Virus record (IMG/VR): IMGVR_UViG_3300024348_000043
Location: 1-56,757 of that record
From: a virus
DNA: 56,757 nt
Strand: one strand, 5' to 3'
This document shows, piece after piece, positions 40,533 through 49,309 of this stretch (position 1 is the first letter of the stretch; each line of letters opens with the position of its first letter). The position numbers and the translations under genes were made by a program. The notes beneath the pieces are model-generated. The model searched no databases. It saw only the letters and a list, made by a program, of their open reading frames with translations, and was not told where the DNA came from.

Positions 40533-43145
40533 ATGGTTATATTATTACCCAAGAAAGCAGAATATAAGATAGGAGATGATTTTCCTTTTCTAACTATTCC
40601 TTTGGACATGGAAGGTGCAGAAAGTGCATCATTTGAGGATTTTCAATGGTGGTCTACCTCGGAGAATTTCCAAAAGTGGCTTAAGAACAACCCTAGAGAA
40701 TGGGTAGCTGATTCAGAAGACATGAGCAGATATAGCGGTAATATAACCGAATATTTGAAAGAGAATTATGGATATGATCTCGATGACATTGACATCTCAA
40801 TCGACGAATCCACTGGTGTTGCTTCGTTCACTCAATTTTCTAAACTGAATGAAGAGGAAGCGGAGAAATCTCAGGATGATCCAACATACAGAGAATCCAT
40901 TAAATTTCACTTTGCATATAATCAATTAAGATCCACTGGTAAGATAGACGAGACAATGAGTCCCGACGAAGTTACAATGGGATCGGATAAAGCAATTTTC
41001 ATTTCTGGTGAGGATCCCAATACTGGTGATAATATACTGGAGACACTAAAGGCAATTAGGGCAACCGGTTTTGTAAAAACCTCAGACTCCTCTAAAATAA
41101 TGCTTTTAGATGTTACTGAGATGGTCCCAGGAGGACCAATCGCGGAGGATGAGACTGCTGAAGGATTAACTCAAAAAATAGTGCAGGATGCTACAATTCT
41201 TGCTTCTATGGGTGGAGCAGGAGTAGTTTTATATGGTGCTCTTAAAGTAGCAGGTAGTGCTTGGGCAGGTAATAAATTGCTAAAAACTATATCGGGATTT
41301 AGTCCTGCTGCTAAAGCTGCTGCTACCGGAACTAAAACCGCAGGACTATTTAGTAAATTTAAAAGCTACTCAAGTGCGGGTATCAAAAGCCTTTGGGGCG
41401 GGGCTAAAAGAATGGGCACTCTAAAAGATATTAAAACAATCGGAACCGCTGTAACAAGGGGGGTTAGATACGCGAAAAATGCATACACTATAGGTAAACA
41501 GGGAGTAGGTGGTGCGATTAAAGCATTCGGTAAGGGATTTGCTAGAGCATCTAAGCAAGGAGGACTTAGAGTATTGCCTGCTGTTGGTCAGATATTAATG
41601 GTTATTGATGTTGTTGGATCTACCTGGAATTGGTTTAGTGATAAACAAGCACCTAAATATAACGAGGTAAAGGATTTTGCTTATAATGAGATGGATCCTA
41701 AGAAATTACCAATCGGTGTTCCTATCACTGTTTGTTGGGCTCAACCTGCTGGTGGTGGATGGGGAACTGCTGTAAGCTTCCTTTATAATAATGAAACAAG
41801 AACAACTGCGGAAATCATAAAGATTGGTGAAAAGAATAACTATTCAGTCTTTATTCTAACCCAGGTTAATTCAAAAGAAGTACAGAAACAATTGGCAGAT
41901 CATGAACTGGTAATGATTGCTCTTGATAATAATGATCTTGTAAACGACCAGAGTGGATTTTTCAATACTGTTGCAAGAATTGTTGATAATGAGGATCTAG
42001 ATTTTAAAATATCATATGTTGATGGTATTTCTAAACTTACATCAATTTTTAATTTTCAGGGAATGTGCGATTGGACTGTTTTCGAAGAGGCATTACAGAA
42101 TTCTTCAGACCAGCTTATAGTATCTGATACTAGTGCACCTGAAACTTATGAATTCTATTATGAAGACTCTGAGGAAAATGTTATCAACGTGGCAGGAAGA
42201 TTAATGACTGACGATGAACTAAGATCAACAACAGATTCTGATCTGCAGAAGATATTCTTACCTAAGGAGGATAAATCCGATTATGGAACTAGACCCGGAG
42301 AGAAAGCACCAGGGGCTAAAGAAAATGAGGAATATGCGGGATATGGATCTTTTATAAATGAATCGGAAGTGATAACTAGCTTCTCCGCATTCAATAACAG
42401 AATGGATGGCATTAACGAGGACGATAAGGCTGCGGATGCTAAAGCTTCTGGAGGAAATCTAGAACTTTCACAGGAACAACTTGCTGGACCTGCAAAAATC
42501 GCGATCTATTGGGTAACCGACAGAGAATATGCGGATCCCGATCTTAGAAAATATAAAGCTGGTCTATTCACCAACTTCACAATAAATCCCGATGATTATA
42601 CAGCTAAGCCGGGTCAATCTATTGATGTCGAGCTCAATACCGTTAACGAGGACGTAGAGAATCCTAAGAGAGGCGTTTATGTCTTTAAGAAGAAGAAAGA
42701 GGAAGAGGATAAGAAAGATGATGATAAAATCGTAGTAGTAACAAATCCTAAGGTTGAGGATGACGATAAAAATGATGATGCAAAACCGGAGGATAATAAA
42801 ACATCTGATGACTACTACATCAAGGTTGATCCTAAGGATGTTCAGATCAAGGATAGAAGAAGCTCAACAGTTATCAAAGATAACTCGGTAACTGGAGGGA
42901 TAAATCTAATAGATAAATTCCTTACTGATAAGGATAAGGAAGTGTTAGGAATCCAAAACTGGAAGGCAATTACGTTTGCAAAAGCACTACAGGATAACAG
43001 AGGGGACGTTGTAGAAGTCAAGCTTAAGAACAGATTTGCTGCATTTGGAGACAAAACTAGAAGGTATAGAGTTACTGACGGTGAGTCTTTCCAAATAGCT
43101 AAAACGTTTTCATCGGAGGTTGAGGATAGAATAAAATACGAATAA
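40533..43145 (+). CDS. large head-block protein with Gly/Ala-rich hydrophobic centre
   Basis: 870 residues. Residues about 215-365 are Ala/Gly-rich with two or three hydrophobic stretches (ASMGGAGVVLYGALKVAG and VLPAVGQILMVIDVVG), separated by basic segments (SKFKSYSSAGIKSLWGGAKRM). Such an amphipathic, basic region would suit a protein that enters a membrane. Several prohead-protease-like sites are visible (KLNEEEAE near 108 and GINEDDKA near 630). The C-terminal third has an acidic linker (KKDDDKIVVV and following). It is a candidate internal or ejection protein; no homologue was recognised. Confidence 0.55.
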   Translation: MVILLPKKAEYKIGDDFPFLTIPLDMEGAESASFEDFQWWSTSENFQKWLKNNPREWVADSEDMSRYSGNITEYLKENYGYDLDDIDISIDESTGVASFTQFSKLNEEEAEKSQDDPTYRESIKFHFAYNQLRSTGKIDETMSPDEVTMGSDKAIFISGEDPNTGDNILETLKAIRATGFVKTSDSSKIMLLDVTEMVPGGPIAEDETAEGLTQKIVQDATILASMGGAGVVLYGALKVAGSAWAGNKLLKTISGFSPAAKAAATGTKTAGLFSKFKSYSSAGIKSLWGGAKRMGTLKDIKTIGTAVTRGVRYAKNAYTIGKQGVGGAIKAFGKGFARASKQGGLRVLPAVGQILMVIDVVGSTWNWFSDKQAPKYNEVKDFAYNEMDPKKLPIGVPITVCWAQPAGGGWGTAVSFLYNNETRTTAEIIKIGEKNNYSVFILTQVNSKEVQKQLADHELVMIALDNNDLVNDQSGFFNTVARIVDNEDLDFKISYVDGISKLTSIFNFQGMCDWTVFEEALQNSSDQLIVSDTSAPETYEFYYEDSEENVINVAGRLMTDDELRSTTDSDLQKIFLPKEDKSDYGTRPGEKAPGAKENEEYAGYGSFINESEVITSFSAFNNRMDGINEDDKAADAKASGGNLELSQEQLAGPAKIAIYWVTDREYADPDLRKYKAGLFTNFTINPDDYTAKPGQSIDVELNTVNEDVENPKRGVYVFKKKKEEEDKKDDDKIVVVTNPKVEDDDKNDDAKPEDNKTSDDYYIKVDPKDVQIKDRRSSTVIKDNSVTGGINLIDKFLTDKDKEVLGIQNWKAITFAKALQDNRGDVVEVKLKNRFAAFGDKTRRYRVTDGESFQIAKTFSSEVEDRIKYE

Positions 43146-43181
43146 TCTCAAAAAATAGTAAAAAATACTGAAACCAGTATC

Positions 43182-43190
43182 GATATATAA
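43182..43190 (+). promoter_or_regulatory. late promoter motif GATATATAA
   Basis: It lies 24 nt before the ATG of the protease-scaffold gene, in a 69-base non-coding gap. Confidence 0.65.
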
Positions 43191-43214
43191 GAAATACAAA
43201 AAGAAGATAGAAAA

Positions 43215-45164
43215 ATGCCAACAACTCAAAAATTGAACGAAGATTTGGTCTTTATTCTCGAAAGACAAAGTACAGTCCTTGAATCTAAAAAAACAGATTC
43301 GGATGATTATGTCTTAGAAGGTACTGCTGCTGTGTTTGGAAAAGAGAACAACAACAACAGAATATATGAAGAGGCCGAATATCTTCCACACCTAAACTAC
43401 CTTAAGGACAAAATAGCTCAAAAGAGGTTGGTTGGTGAATTGGATCACCCTGAGAAATTCGACGTTTCTTTGAAGAACATTTCACACATCATCACTGATC
43501 TTAATCACGATAAAGCTAACAGAGAGATTAAGATTAAGGTAAGACTTTTAGATACCCCAGCAGGACAAATTGCTAAAAAACTAGTAGATGCTGGAGTACC
43601 ACTTTCAATATCATCAAGAGCAGCTGGTGCAGTTGGTAACGATAAGAAAGTACAAATCAAGAAAATATTCACTTATGATCTAGTTGCAGATCCTGGATTT
43701 CAGGACGCACAATTAGAAAGAGTATACGAAAGCGCAGGTTATTCATTTCAAGAATTCTTTGAAATGAGAAATAACAGTGTTTTATCTGATCTAATTTGCA
43801 TGAATGAATCATTAGGTCTAGAAAATGAATCTACAGTGAAGATATATAAAGTTGAAAATAACGAAGAATTCAACAAACTCGTATCAAAATCAGACAAAAA
43901 TAAAACAATCCTCATGGAGAATAATGAATTTGTTACTGCGGAAGAACTCAATCAATATTCAATTTTCTTGAAAAAGGAAATGGATTCGATGAAGTCTACA
44001 TTGGCAGAAATTAAAGAACAAAAAGAAAAATTAAGCGAATCCGCTGAAGAGTCTAACACTTCAGACTTGGAAGAAAGAGTAGCAAAACTTGAAAAGTACT
44101 CTGAGTATTTAGCTGAGAATTTGGACAGTGCTATTAAATACGGTGAGTATTTAGCAGAGAATTTGGATTCAAGCATCAGCTACACTAAATACTTGGCTGA
44201 GAATTTGGACAAGAACATCTCTTACTCTAAGTATTTAGCAGAAAACGTAGACAAATCAATTTCTTACTCTGAGTATGTTGCAGAGAGCGTTGATAAATCT
44301 ATCGAGTACTCTAAGTATCTTGCTGAGAAGGTAGATCAAAATATCCAATATTCTGAGTACTTAGCAGAAAACGTAGACAAAGGTATTGCTTATAGCGAAT
44401 ATCTAGGTGAGAACCTTGACAAAGGTATTGCTTACACTGAATACGTTGCTGAGAAACTAAATAATGGTATCGAATACTCTGAGTACCTAGGTGAGAACCT
44501 AAACAAATCAATCGAGTATTCTGATTATTTAGCAGAAAACGTTAACAGGGGCTTAGATTATTCTGAGTACTTAGCAGAAAAAGTTAAAAGATCAATCTCT
44601 TACAGTGAATATATTGCTGAAAACGTTAACAACGGAACAATGAACAAAACAGAATCACTAAGAGAAAGCGTAGATCTTTCAGCTCAAGCAGGTTTAAATG
44701 AATCTGGATTTGCTGGAGATTACACTAATCTTTCATCACAAATTGATAATTTGATAGAATCAGTTAAAACACAAAAAACTGAGTCAAATATAAACGAAGC
44801 TTCTAAAAGCGTAGAAGCACCAGCCGACACACAAAAGGCAGAAACTCTTAACGAAGAAGAGAACGCTAACAAAACAGGTCTTAAGTTTATTGACGAGATG
44901 CCTGAAGAATACACTCAGGTTTGGGAATCACTTAATGAAGGTCACCAGCAATCAATCATTGCTCAAAGTAACTTCTATAGATTAGATACACCTTACCAGA
45001 TTAAAAACTTCTGGTCAACACGTCAACTTGGAACTAAAACAGTTGGAGTTCAAAAATTAGACGAGAGTGAAAACGTAGCTCAAACAAATGCAAATCAGGC
45101 TTATTCAAGTGATTACATGAATTACATAGCTTCTGCATTAGAGCAAAAATTCGCAAGAAGATAA
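43215..45164 (+). CDS. 21: prohead protease-scaffold fusion (gp21-gp22-like)
   Basis: 649 residues. The first 175 are a gp21-type prohead protease: H78 in GELDHPE, S133/S134 in SISSRAAG, and Asp in YDLVADPGF. Residues 255-300 are coiled coil. Residues 295-476 are 13 tandem 14-residue repeats of YSEYLAENVDKSIS type, followed by a Gln/Glu/Asn-rich tail. The repeat part is what a scaffold core such as T4 gp22 would need, fused to the protease. Most repeats contain LAE or a similar triplet. LNE/INE triplets recur in the tail (AGLNES, SNINEA, TLNEEE, SLNEGH), so the protein is probably cut many times by its own protease. It lies upstream of the capsid gene, as in T4. Confidence 0.82.
   Translation: MPTTQKLNEDLVFILERQSTVLESKKTDSDDYVLEGTAAVFGKENNNNRIYEEAEYLPHLNYLKDKIAQKRLVGELDHPEKFDVSLKNISHIITDLNHDKANREIKIKVRLLDTPAGQIAKKLVDAGVPLSISSRAAGAVGNDKKVQIKKIFTYDLVADPGFQDAQLERVYESAGYSFQEFFEMRNNSVLSDLICMNESLGLENESTVKIYKVENNEEFNKLVSKSDKNKTILMENNEFVTAEELNQYSIFLKKEMDSMKSTLAEIKEQKEKLSESAEESNTSDLEERVAKLEKYSEYLAENLDSAIKYGEYLAENLDSSISYTKYLAENLDKNISYSKYLAENVDKSISYSEYVAESVDKSIEYSKYLAEKVDQNIQYSEYLAENVDKGIAYSEYLGENLDKGIAYTEYVAEKLNNGIEYSEYLGENLNKSIEYSDYLAENVNRGLDYSEYLAEKVKRSISYSEYIAENVNNGTMNKTESLRESVDLSAQAGLNESGFAGDYTNLSSQIDNLIESVKTQKTESNINEASKSVEAPADTQKAETLNEEENANKTGLKFIDEMPEEYTQVWESLNEGHQQSIIAQSNFYRLDTPYQIKNFWSTRQLGTKTVGVQKLDESENVAQTNANQAYSSDYMNYIASALEQKFARR
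44097..44642 (+). repeat. 13 tandem 42-bp in-frame repeats in the scaffold
   Basis: Thirteen exact-length units of 42 bp encode 14-residue peptides starting with Tyr (YSEYLAEN and variants). Copies differ at both synonymous and amino-acid positions, so the array is old or selected. Two heptads per unit fit a coiled coil. No spacer exists between units. Confidence 0.95.
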
Positions 45165-45193
45165 ATTAAAAAATAAAAAAAACAACTAAAATC

Positions 45194-46915
45194 ATGAAAT
45201 TGATTAACGAACAAGAAATCTATGATACCTGGTCTCCGATTATCGAGAGCAAAGCAGGGATCACTGATTCAAGCAAAAAAGAGTGGTTGACTAAATACTG
45301 TCACTACCATTCATTAAACGAAAGTGCCGGAGCGTATAACTCATTAGGAGTTGTAAACGGTATGGGTGCAGTAGCTCCGCCATTATACCCTGGAATGAGT
45401 GCATTCACAGGTACAGCTAACGCTGGTTTCTACAACAGCACAAACCAAGGTTCAGGAGATAAATTCCCTTCATTGTTACCATTAGCTATTCAGGTAGCTG
45501 CTAAAACAATCGGGTTTGATATCGTTCCTGTTATTCCTATGTCAGGTCCAACTGGTATCTTGTCTTACTTAGACTACGTATACTCAGGTGGTAAATTAAC
45601 CGGTACAACTGGTGCTGATGCTTCAGCTGCTGATGCTTTAGCTAAAGCTCCTGCATTGATTAAATTCCCTGTTTACCAAGGTTCATCTTCAGGTGCAACT
45701 GGTGCTACAGCTGGAACTTTCGCAGTAGGTACTGGTTATACAGTTACTTCTGCTGCTGGTGGTGTATTAACATTAAAATTCGTGGGTCTATCAAGAATTG
45801 ATGGTTTCCCAATCTTCGAAGTTGAAGGTGTTACTGCAAACTACACTGTTGCATCTATCATCAACGGTACTTCTGTACAAGTTGCTACTGCTACTGGTAT
45901 GTACACTGGTACTTCTTCATCATCTAACGGTTATGTTGCCCAATTAGTTAAAGCTTTAGAAGATCACATCCAAGGATTCTCTGGTGCTGGTTTCAACAAC
46001 ACCGACGCTTGGCAAGGTCCTTACGTTGATGGTACTAAAACTTACAACCCAATGTTAAGAGGTGTTGCTGAGTCTACTTACTACAACTCAATGGGTCTTT
46101 CTACTTTCACTAAGTTCGTAGAAGCTGAGACTTTCCAAGTTGCTGCTTCAGTTACAACTGAGCAAATCCAAGACCTTAACAAACAATTCGGTATCGACGT
46201 TATCTCAATGATCGAGAACGCATTGGTTAATGAGGTTTCTCAAGCAATTAACAAGCACATCCTTTCAAGAGCATTCGCTTTAGGTTGGTCTAACCACATT
46301 CAGTTCAACAATGTTGAAAACCAAAACTTGAACTTGAACCTAATCCTTAGCGGTGCTGCTGGTACTACATCAAACTACGTTAACAAATCTGATGTTAATG
46401 TAACTATGGCATTGCCTGCAGGTCCTGCATCAACTTCTTACGAGAACTTGTCAACTTTACAAAGAAGACTATTCTCTAGAATTCTTGCAGCTGCAAACGT
46501 AGTAGCTAACAGAGGTAGAAGAGGTCCTGCTAACTTCATCGTAACAAACGCTGCAGTTGCAAGTGCACTTCAAGACATCTCTCAGTTCACTTTCGCTCCA
46601 TTCTCTAACACGTTGACTCAAAACAACGGTACTTTATACCCTGTAGGTTCGCTTGCTGGTATGACAGTTTACGTTGATCAAAACATGAGCTACAGCGATA
46701 CAAGAGTATTGGTTGGTAGAAAAGGTGGTGATGACGAACCAGGACTTAAATTCATGCCTTACATGATGGCTGAGTCTATTCAGACAATCTCTGAAGGTAC
46801 AATGTCACCTAAGATCGCAGTTAAATCTAGATACGCTCTAGTTGAAGCTGGTATGTTACCAGAAACAATGTACTTAACATTCTATGTTAACGTGCCTTCA
46901 GGTGGTTTAGCATAA
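45194..46915 (+). CDS. 23: major capsid protein (gp23)
   Basis: 573 residues (T4 gp23: 521). The N-terminus IYDTWSPIIESKAGI parallels T4 LLNKWKPLLEGEGL. LNE at 41-43 followed by SAGAYNS corresponds to the processing site after E65 in T4, giving a mature protein of about 530 residues. HK97-fold core segments include FTKFVEAETFQVAASVTTEQIQDL and the C-terminal KIAVKSRYALVEAG. An insert at about 130-265 is Thr/Gly/Ala/Ser-rich (SSSGATGATAG). Codon use is strongly biased, as for the most abundant protein. A strong terminator follows. Confidence 0.93.
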   Translation: MKLINEQEIYDTWSPIIESKAGITDSSKKEWLTKYCHYHSLNESAGAYNSLGVVNGMGAVAPPLYPGMSAFTGTANAGFYNSTNQGSGDKFPSLLPLAIQVAAKTIGFDIVPVIPMSGPTGILSYLDYVYSGGKLTGTTGADASAADALAKAPALIKFPVYQGSSSGATGATAGTFAVGTGYTVTSAAGGVLTLKFVGLSRIDGFPIFEVEGVTANYTVASIINGTSVQVATATGMYTGTSSSSNGYVAQLVKALEDHIQGFSGAGFNNTDAWQGPYVDGTKTYNPMLRGVAESTYYNSMGLSTFTKFVEAETFQVAASVTTEQIQDLNKQFGIDVISMIENALVNEVSQAINKHILSRAFALGWSNHIQFNNVENQNLNLNLILSGAAGTTSNYVNKSDVNVTMALPAGPASTSYENLSTLQRRLFSRILAAANVVANRGRRGPANFIVTNAAVASALQDISQFTFAPFSNTLTQNNGTLYPVGSLAGMTVYVDQNMSYSDTRVLVGRKGGDDEPGLKFMPYMMAESIQTISEGTMSPKIAVKSRYALVEAGMLPETMYLTFYVNVPSGGLA

Positions 46916-46935
46916 ACTTAAACACTTATAATTTA

Positions 46936-46968
46936 GAAACCCTAGGATTTATCCTAGGGTTTCTTTTT
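46936..46968 (+). terminator. strong terminator after the capsid gene
   Basis: Perfect 12-bp stem GAAACCCTAGGA/TCCTAGGGTTTC (46936-46947 with 46952-46963), 4-nt loop, then a T-run. It ends the capsid transcript. Confidence 0.93.
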
Positions 46969-46976
46969 GTGTGTGG

Positions 46977-46985
46977 GATATATAG
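46977..46985 (+). promoter_or_regulatory. late promoter motif GATATATAG
   Basis: It lies 9 nt after the capsid terminator and 25 nt before the ATG at 47011. Confidence 0.65.
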
Positions 46986-47010
46986 AAGGTAAAAAACTAA
47001 TTGTTTAACT

Positions 47011-48162
47011 ATGAAAAATATACCGTCATTTAACGAGTTTAAAAAATACGAAGATTTAATTGAGAAAGTGGACCCTAGATTGGTACAGGAGCTTAAATCT
47101 CTTGAGACTGCCGAACCTTACCACACAGTTAACGAAGGCCAGCTGATGAACGTTGTTAAAAACAGTCTCTCCAAATTCTTTTTGGGTTCAATGTCAAGAG
47201 TTGGTATGATAGATCAGGCTAGAAAAATTATACTGGATCTCGAGCTTGATATAGTTGAAAAGAAAGATGAGTTCGAAAGATCCATAGAAAAACTTGACTC
47301 CCAAATAGATAGCCTAACAAAAATGGGTGACAAGGATAAGATTTTATCTGTCGAGAAGGAGAGAGAAACTAAAGCCAGAGAAATCGAGGCATATCTTAAA
47401 GCACAAAAACTTAAGATCAAAAAATCTAAAGATGTTGCTCTTAAATTAGTTGATGGAAACTCTAGAAGAAAGGAATATCTTGACGCCGGTTATTCTGAGG
47501 ATGAGATTGCTATAGCTGAACTTGAATATAAACTTGCTCAGGAAAGAGCGGAAGATCAGAGCAAATTGAATGACTATAAGGAGAAGGTCGATGCAGCAAG
47601 AAAAGAAGCTGAGGAGAAAGCAAGGGATATTAATAACAAGACGGAGAAGGATAATGAGAAAAATGAGGCTCCACAAGAGGATCTTTCTGTTGACCCGGAA
47701 AAAGAAAAAAGAAAGATAGCAAGCAGAAAAGGAAAGGATCTTATTCAGAGAAAGAATGAGTTGGAGAAGGAAATAGCTGATCTAAGATCTTCGATTGAAA
47801 GAAAATTGAATCAACTAGAATCAAAAATCAGAAGAAACCCAAAGAGTTTAACAGGGAAATATATGGAATCTGTAAAGATCGAGTTACTCGAGATTAGCTC
47901 AGCATTGGATTCTAAAGAGAATCTGCTTAGATTATTCAGAGGTTTAGGTAAAACCGAAACTGAAATTTCTCAAGTACTAAGCAAAGAATCAGATTTCACT
48001 AAAATTGCCAATAAAATAAACCAAGGTATTGTTGATGGCGAGGACGCTAATTCTGGAACTAAAAAGATTATTTCTGATCTTTTCTCCCAAGTTAGTTCCG
48101 GAAATGAGCAGACTATAAATCCTTCAGAAATTAAGAATGCTAAATCTAAATTAAATAATTAA
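47011..48162 (+). CDS. putative internal/core protein with CTS, coiled coil (paralogue A)
   Basis: 383 residues. The start MKNIPSFNEFKKYEDLIE resembles the T4 capsid-targeting leader, with a candidate cut after VNE (40-42). Residues 70-215 and 245-290 are long charged coiled coils (DIVEKKDEFERSIEKLDSQI). The segment after the leader (MNVVKNSLSKFFLGSMSR) parallels the next gene product, so the two are paralogues. It is probably packaged within the prohead core. No enzymatic motif is present. Confidence 0.68.
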   Translation: MKNIPSFNEFKKYEDLIEKVDPRLVQELKSLETAEPYHTVNEGQLMNVVKNSLSKFFLGSMSRVGMIDQARKIILDLELDIVEKKDEFERSIEKLDSQIDSLTKMGDKDKILSVEKERETKAREIEAYLKAQKLKIKKSKDVALKLVDGNSRRKEYLDAGYSEDEIAIAELEYKLAQERAEDQSKLNDYKEKVDAARKEAEEKARDINNKTEKDNEKNEAPQEDLSVDPEKEKRKIASRKGKDLIQRKNELEKEIADLRSSIERKLNQLESKIRRNPKSLTGKYMESVKIELLEISSALDSKENLLRLFRGLGKTETEISQVLSKESDFTKIANKINQGIVDGEDANSGTKKIISDLFSQVSSGNEQTINPSEIKNAKSKLNN

Positions 48163-48164
48163 TA

Positions 48165-49058
48165 ATGACTCTTAAATTTAAAGAATGGGAAGAGCTAAAT
48201 GAAGCAAATCTTTTTGGTAAGATAAAGGATTGGTTCAGTAGTAATTTCGGAGGATCTCTTAGTAAAATTGAGGGTCTTCTATACGATTATAAAAAACTGG
48301 AATTGGAATTTGTCGACGAATGGCAGGAAATAGCTGTTGAAATAGACAAACTCGAATTGGAGAAAGGCCAAGCAAAGAATGATCCTGCTGCACTAAAAAA
48401 ATCGGAGAGATATATTCAGAGAAACAATGAGGTTTTAGTTAATTCTAAAAAAGCTCACGCTAAGAAGATAGATCACCTGATGAAGGTGGTCATGGATGTT
48501 ATTGGTGATAGCAGAAAGCTTCAGAATTTTTGGGAGACCAATAAATCTAAGATTGATGCTGATGTTGCTGAGGAGATGTATAAGAGATCGAAAGATCTAG
48601 CTGATACAACGGAATCAAGAGATCTTTATGACAAGTACAAAAAAGCGGTATTAGCAGCTAAGGAGAGGGACCTAGCATTCAGAAACAAATACGGGGATCT
48701 TATTAGCAGAGAGGATAAAAAAGAAGAGGCATCGAAATCTAAGGGTTCTGCGCCATCTACGGAAGCATCTGCTGATCTCTATATTACAATGTCTCTTGCT
48801 GATTTTACAAAAGCGGTATCAGATCTAACCCCAGCTCAAGCTAAAAGTCTGGTATCTTTGTTAATAAAGCAAAGAAACGAGTTATATGTTCAGATGGACA
48901 TGGAAAGAGAAGCTCTTAATGATCAGATTTCTAATAAAACAGGATCTGGCGCAACTCGTGATGATGCAGCTAAGAAGATTAAAGAGATTAGAGAAAAATA
49001 CATGGAAACCATCAGGGATCTTAGATCTAAAATAACGATAGCTAGAAAAAATGCTTAG
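48165..49058 (+). CDS. putative internal/core protein with CTS (paralogue B)
   Basis: 297 residues. The leader MTLKFKEWEELNE ends in LNE (11-13) followed by ANLFGKIKDWFSS, a good match to the T4 CTS plus gp21 site. Coiled coils occur at 45-80, 180-200 and 235-295. It begins 2 nt after the preceding paralogue stops, and its own last 8 nt overlap the next gene. It is likely a core protein cleaved at maturation. Confidence 0.68.
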   Translation: MTLKFKEWEELNEANLFGKIKDWFSSNFGGSLSKIEGLLYDYKKLELEFVDEWQEIAVEIDKLELEKGQAKNDPAALKKSERYIQRNNEVLVNSKKAHAKKIDHLMKVVMDVIGDSRKLQNFWETNKSKIDADVAEEMYKRSKDLADTTESRDLYDKYKKAVLAAKERDLAFRNKYGDLISREDKKEEASKSKGSAPSTEASADLYITMSLADFTKAVSDLTPAQAKSLVSLLIKQRNELYVQMDMEREALNDQISNKTGSGATRDDAAKKIKEIREKYMETIRDLRSKITIARKNA

Positions 49059-49308
49059 TTTTGGTGAATTCAGATTAACTGAGGCTTCTAATAACACGAA
49101 AGCTCAAGAAATTAAACTTCAGATTTCCAAAAAATTCGACGAGATTTCTGATGCTAAGAAGGCTAAAAAATCTGGTGATCCAAATTCAGAAGCTGAGAGT
49201 ATCGATAAACAGGCAGCTGCTTATTCTGAAATATCAACACTTATGAAATCACTTTCCACTGAGATAAAATCAAATGCAGGCAAAGGCGATTCAACTAATA
49301 TATACTAA
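49051..49308 (+). CDS. small putative internal protein with CTS
   Basis: 85 residues. The leader MLSFGEFRLTE ends in LTE (9-11) followed by Ala, the same triplet used at the T4 gp23 cleavage site. The mature remainder is Lys/Ser/Ala-rich and helical. The size and composition recall T4 internal proteins IPI-IPIII. The start overlaps the preceding gene by 8 nt. Confidence 0.68.
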   Translation: MLSFGEFRLTEASNNTKAQEIKLQISKKFDEISDAKKAKKSGDPNSEAESIDKQAAAYSEISTLMKSLSTEIKSNAGKGDSTNIY

Positions 49309-49309
49309 A

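Noticed and set aside
44097-44642. Regular 42-bp tandem repeats that could be taken for a CRISPR or non-coding repeat array
   Set aside because: No spacers separate the units, the reading frame is open throughout and each unit codes for the same 14-residue peptide with mainly synonymous drift.
49274-49309. Start of the large head-block protein at 49274
   Set aside because: It overlaps the preceding 85-residue gene by 35 nt; ATG 49310 lies directly after that gene's stop.
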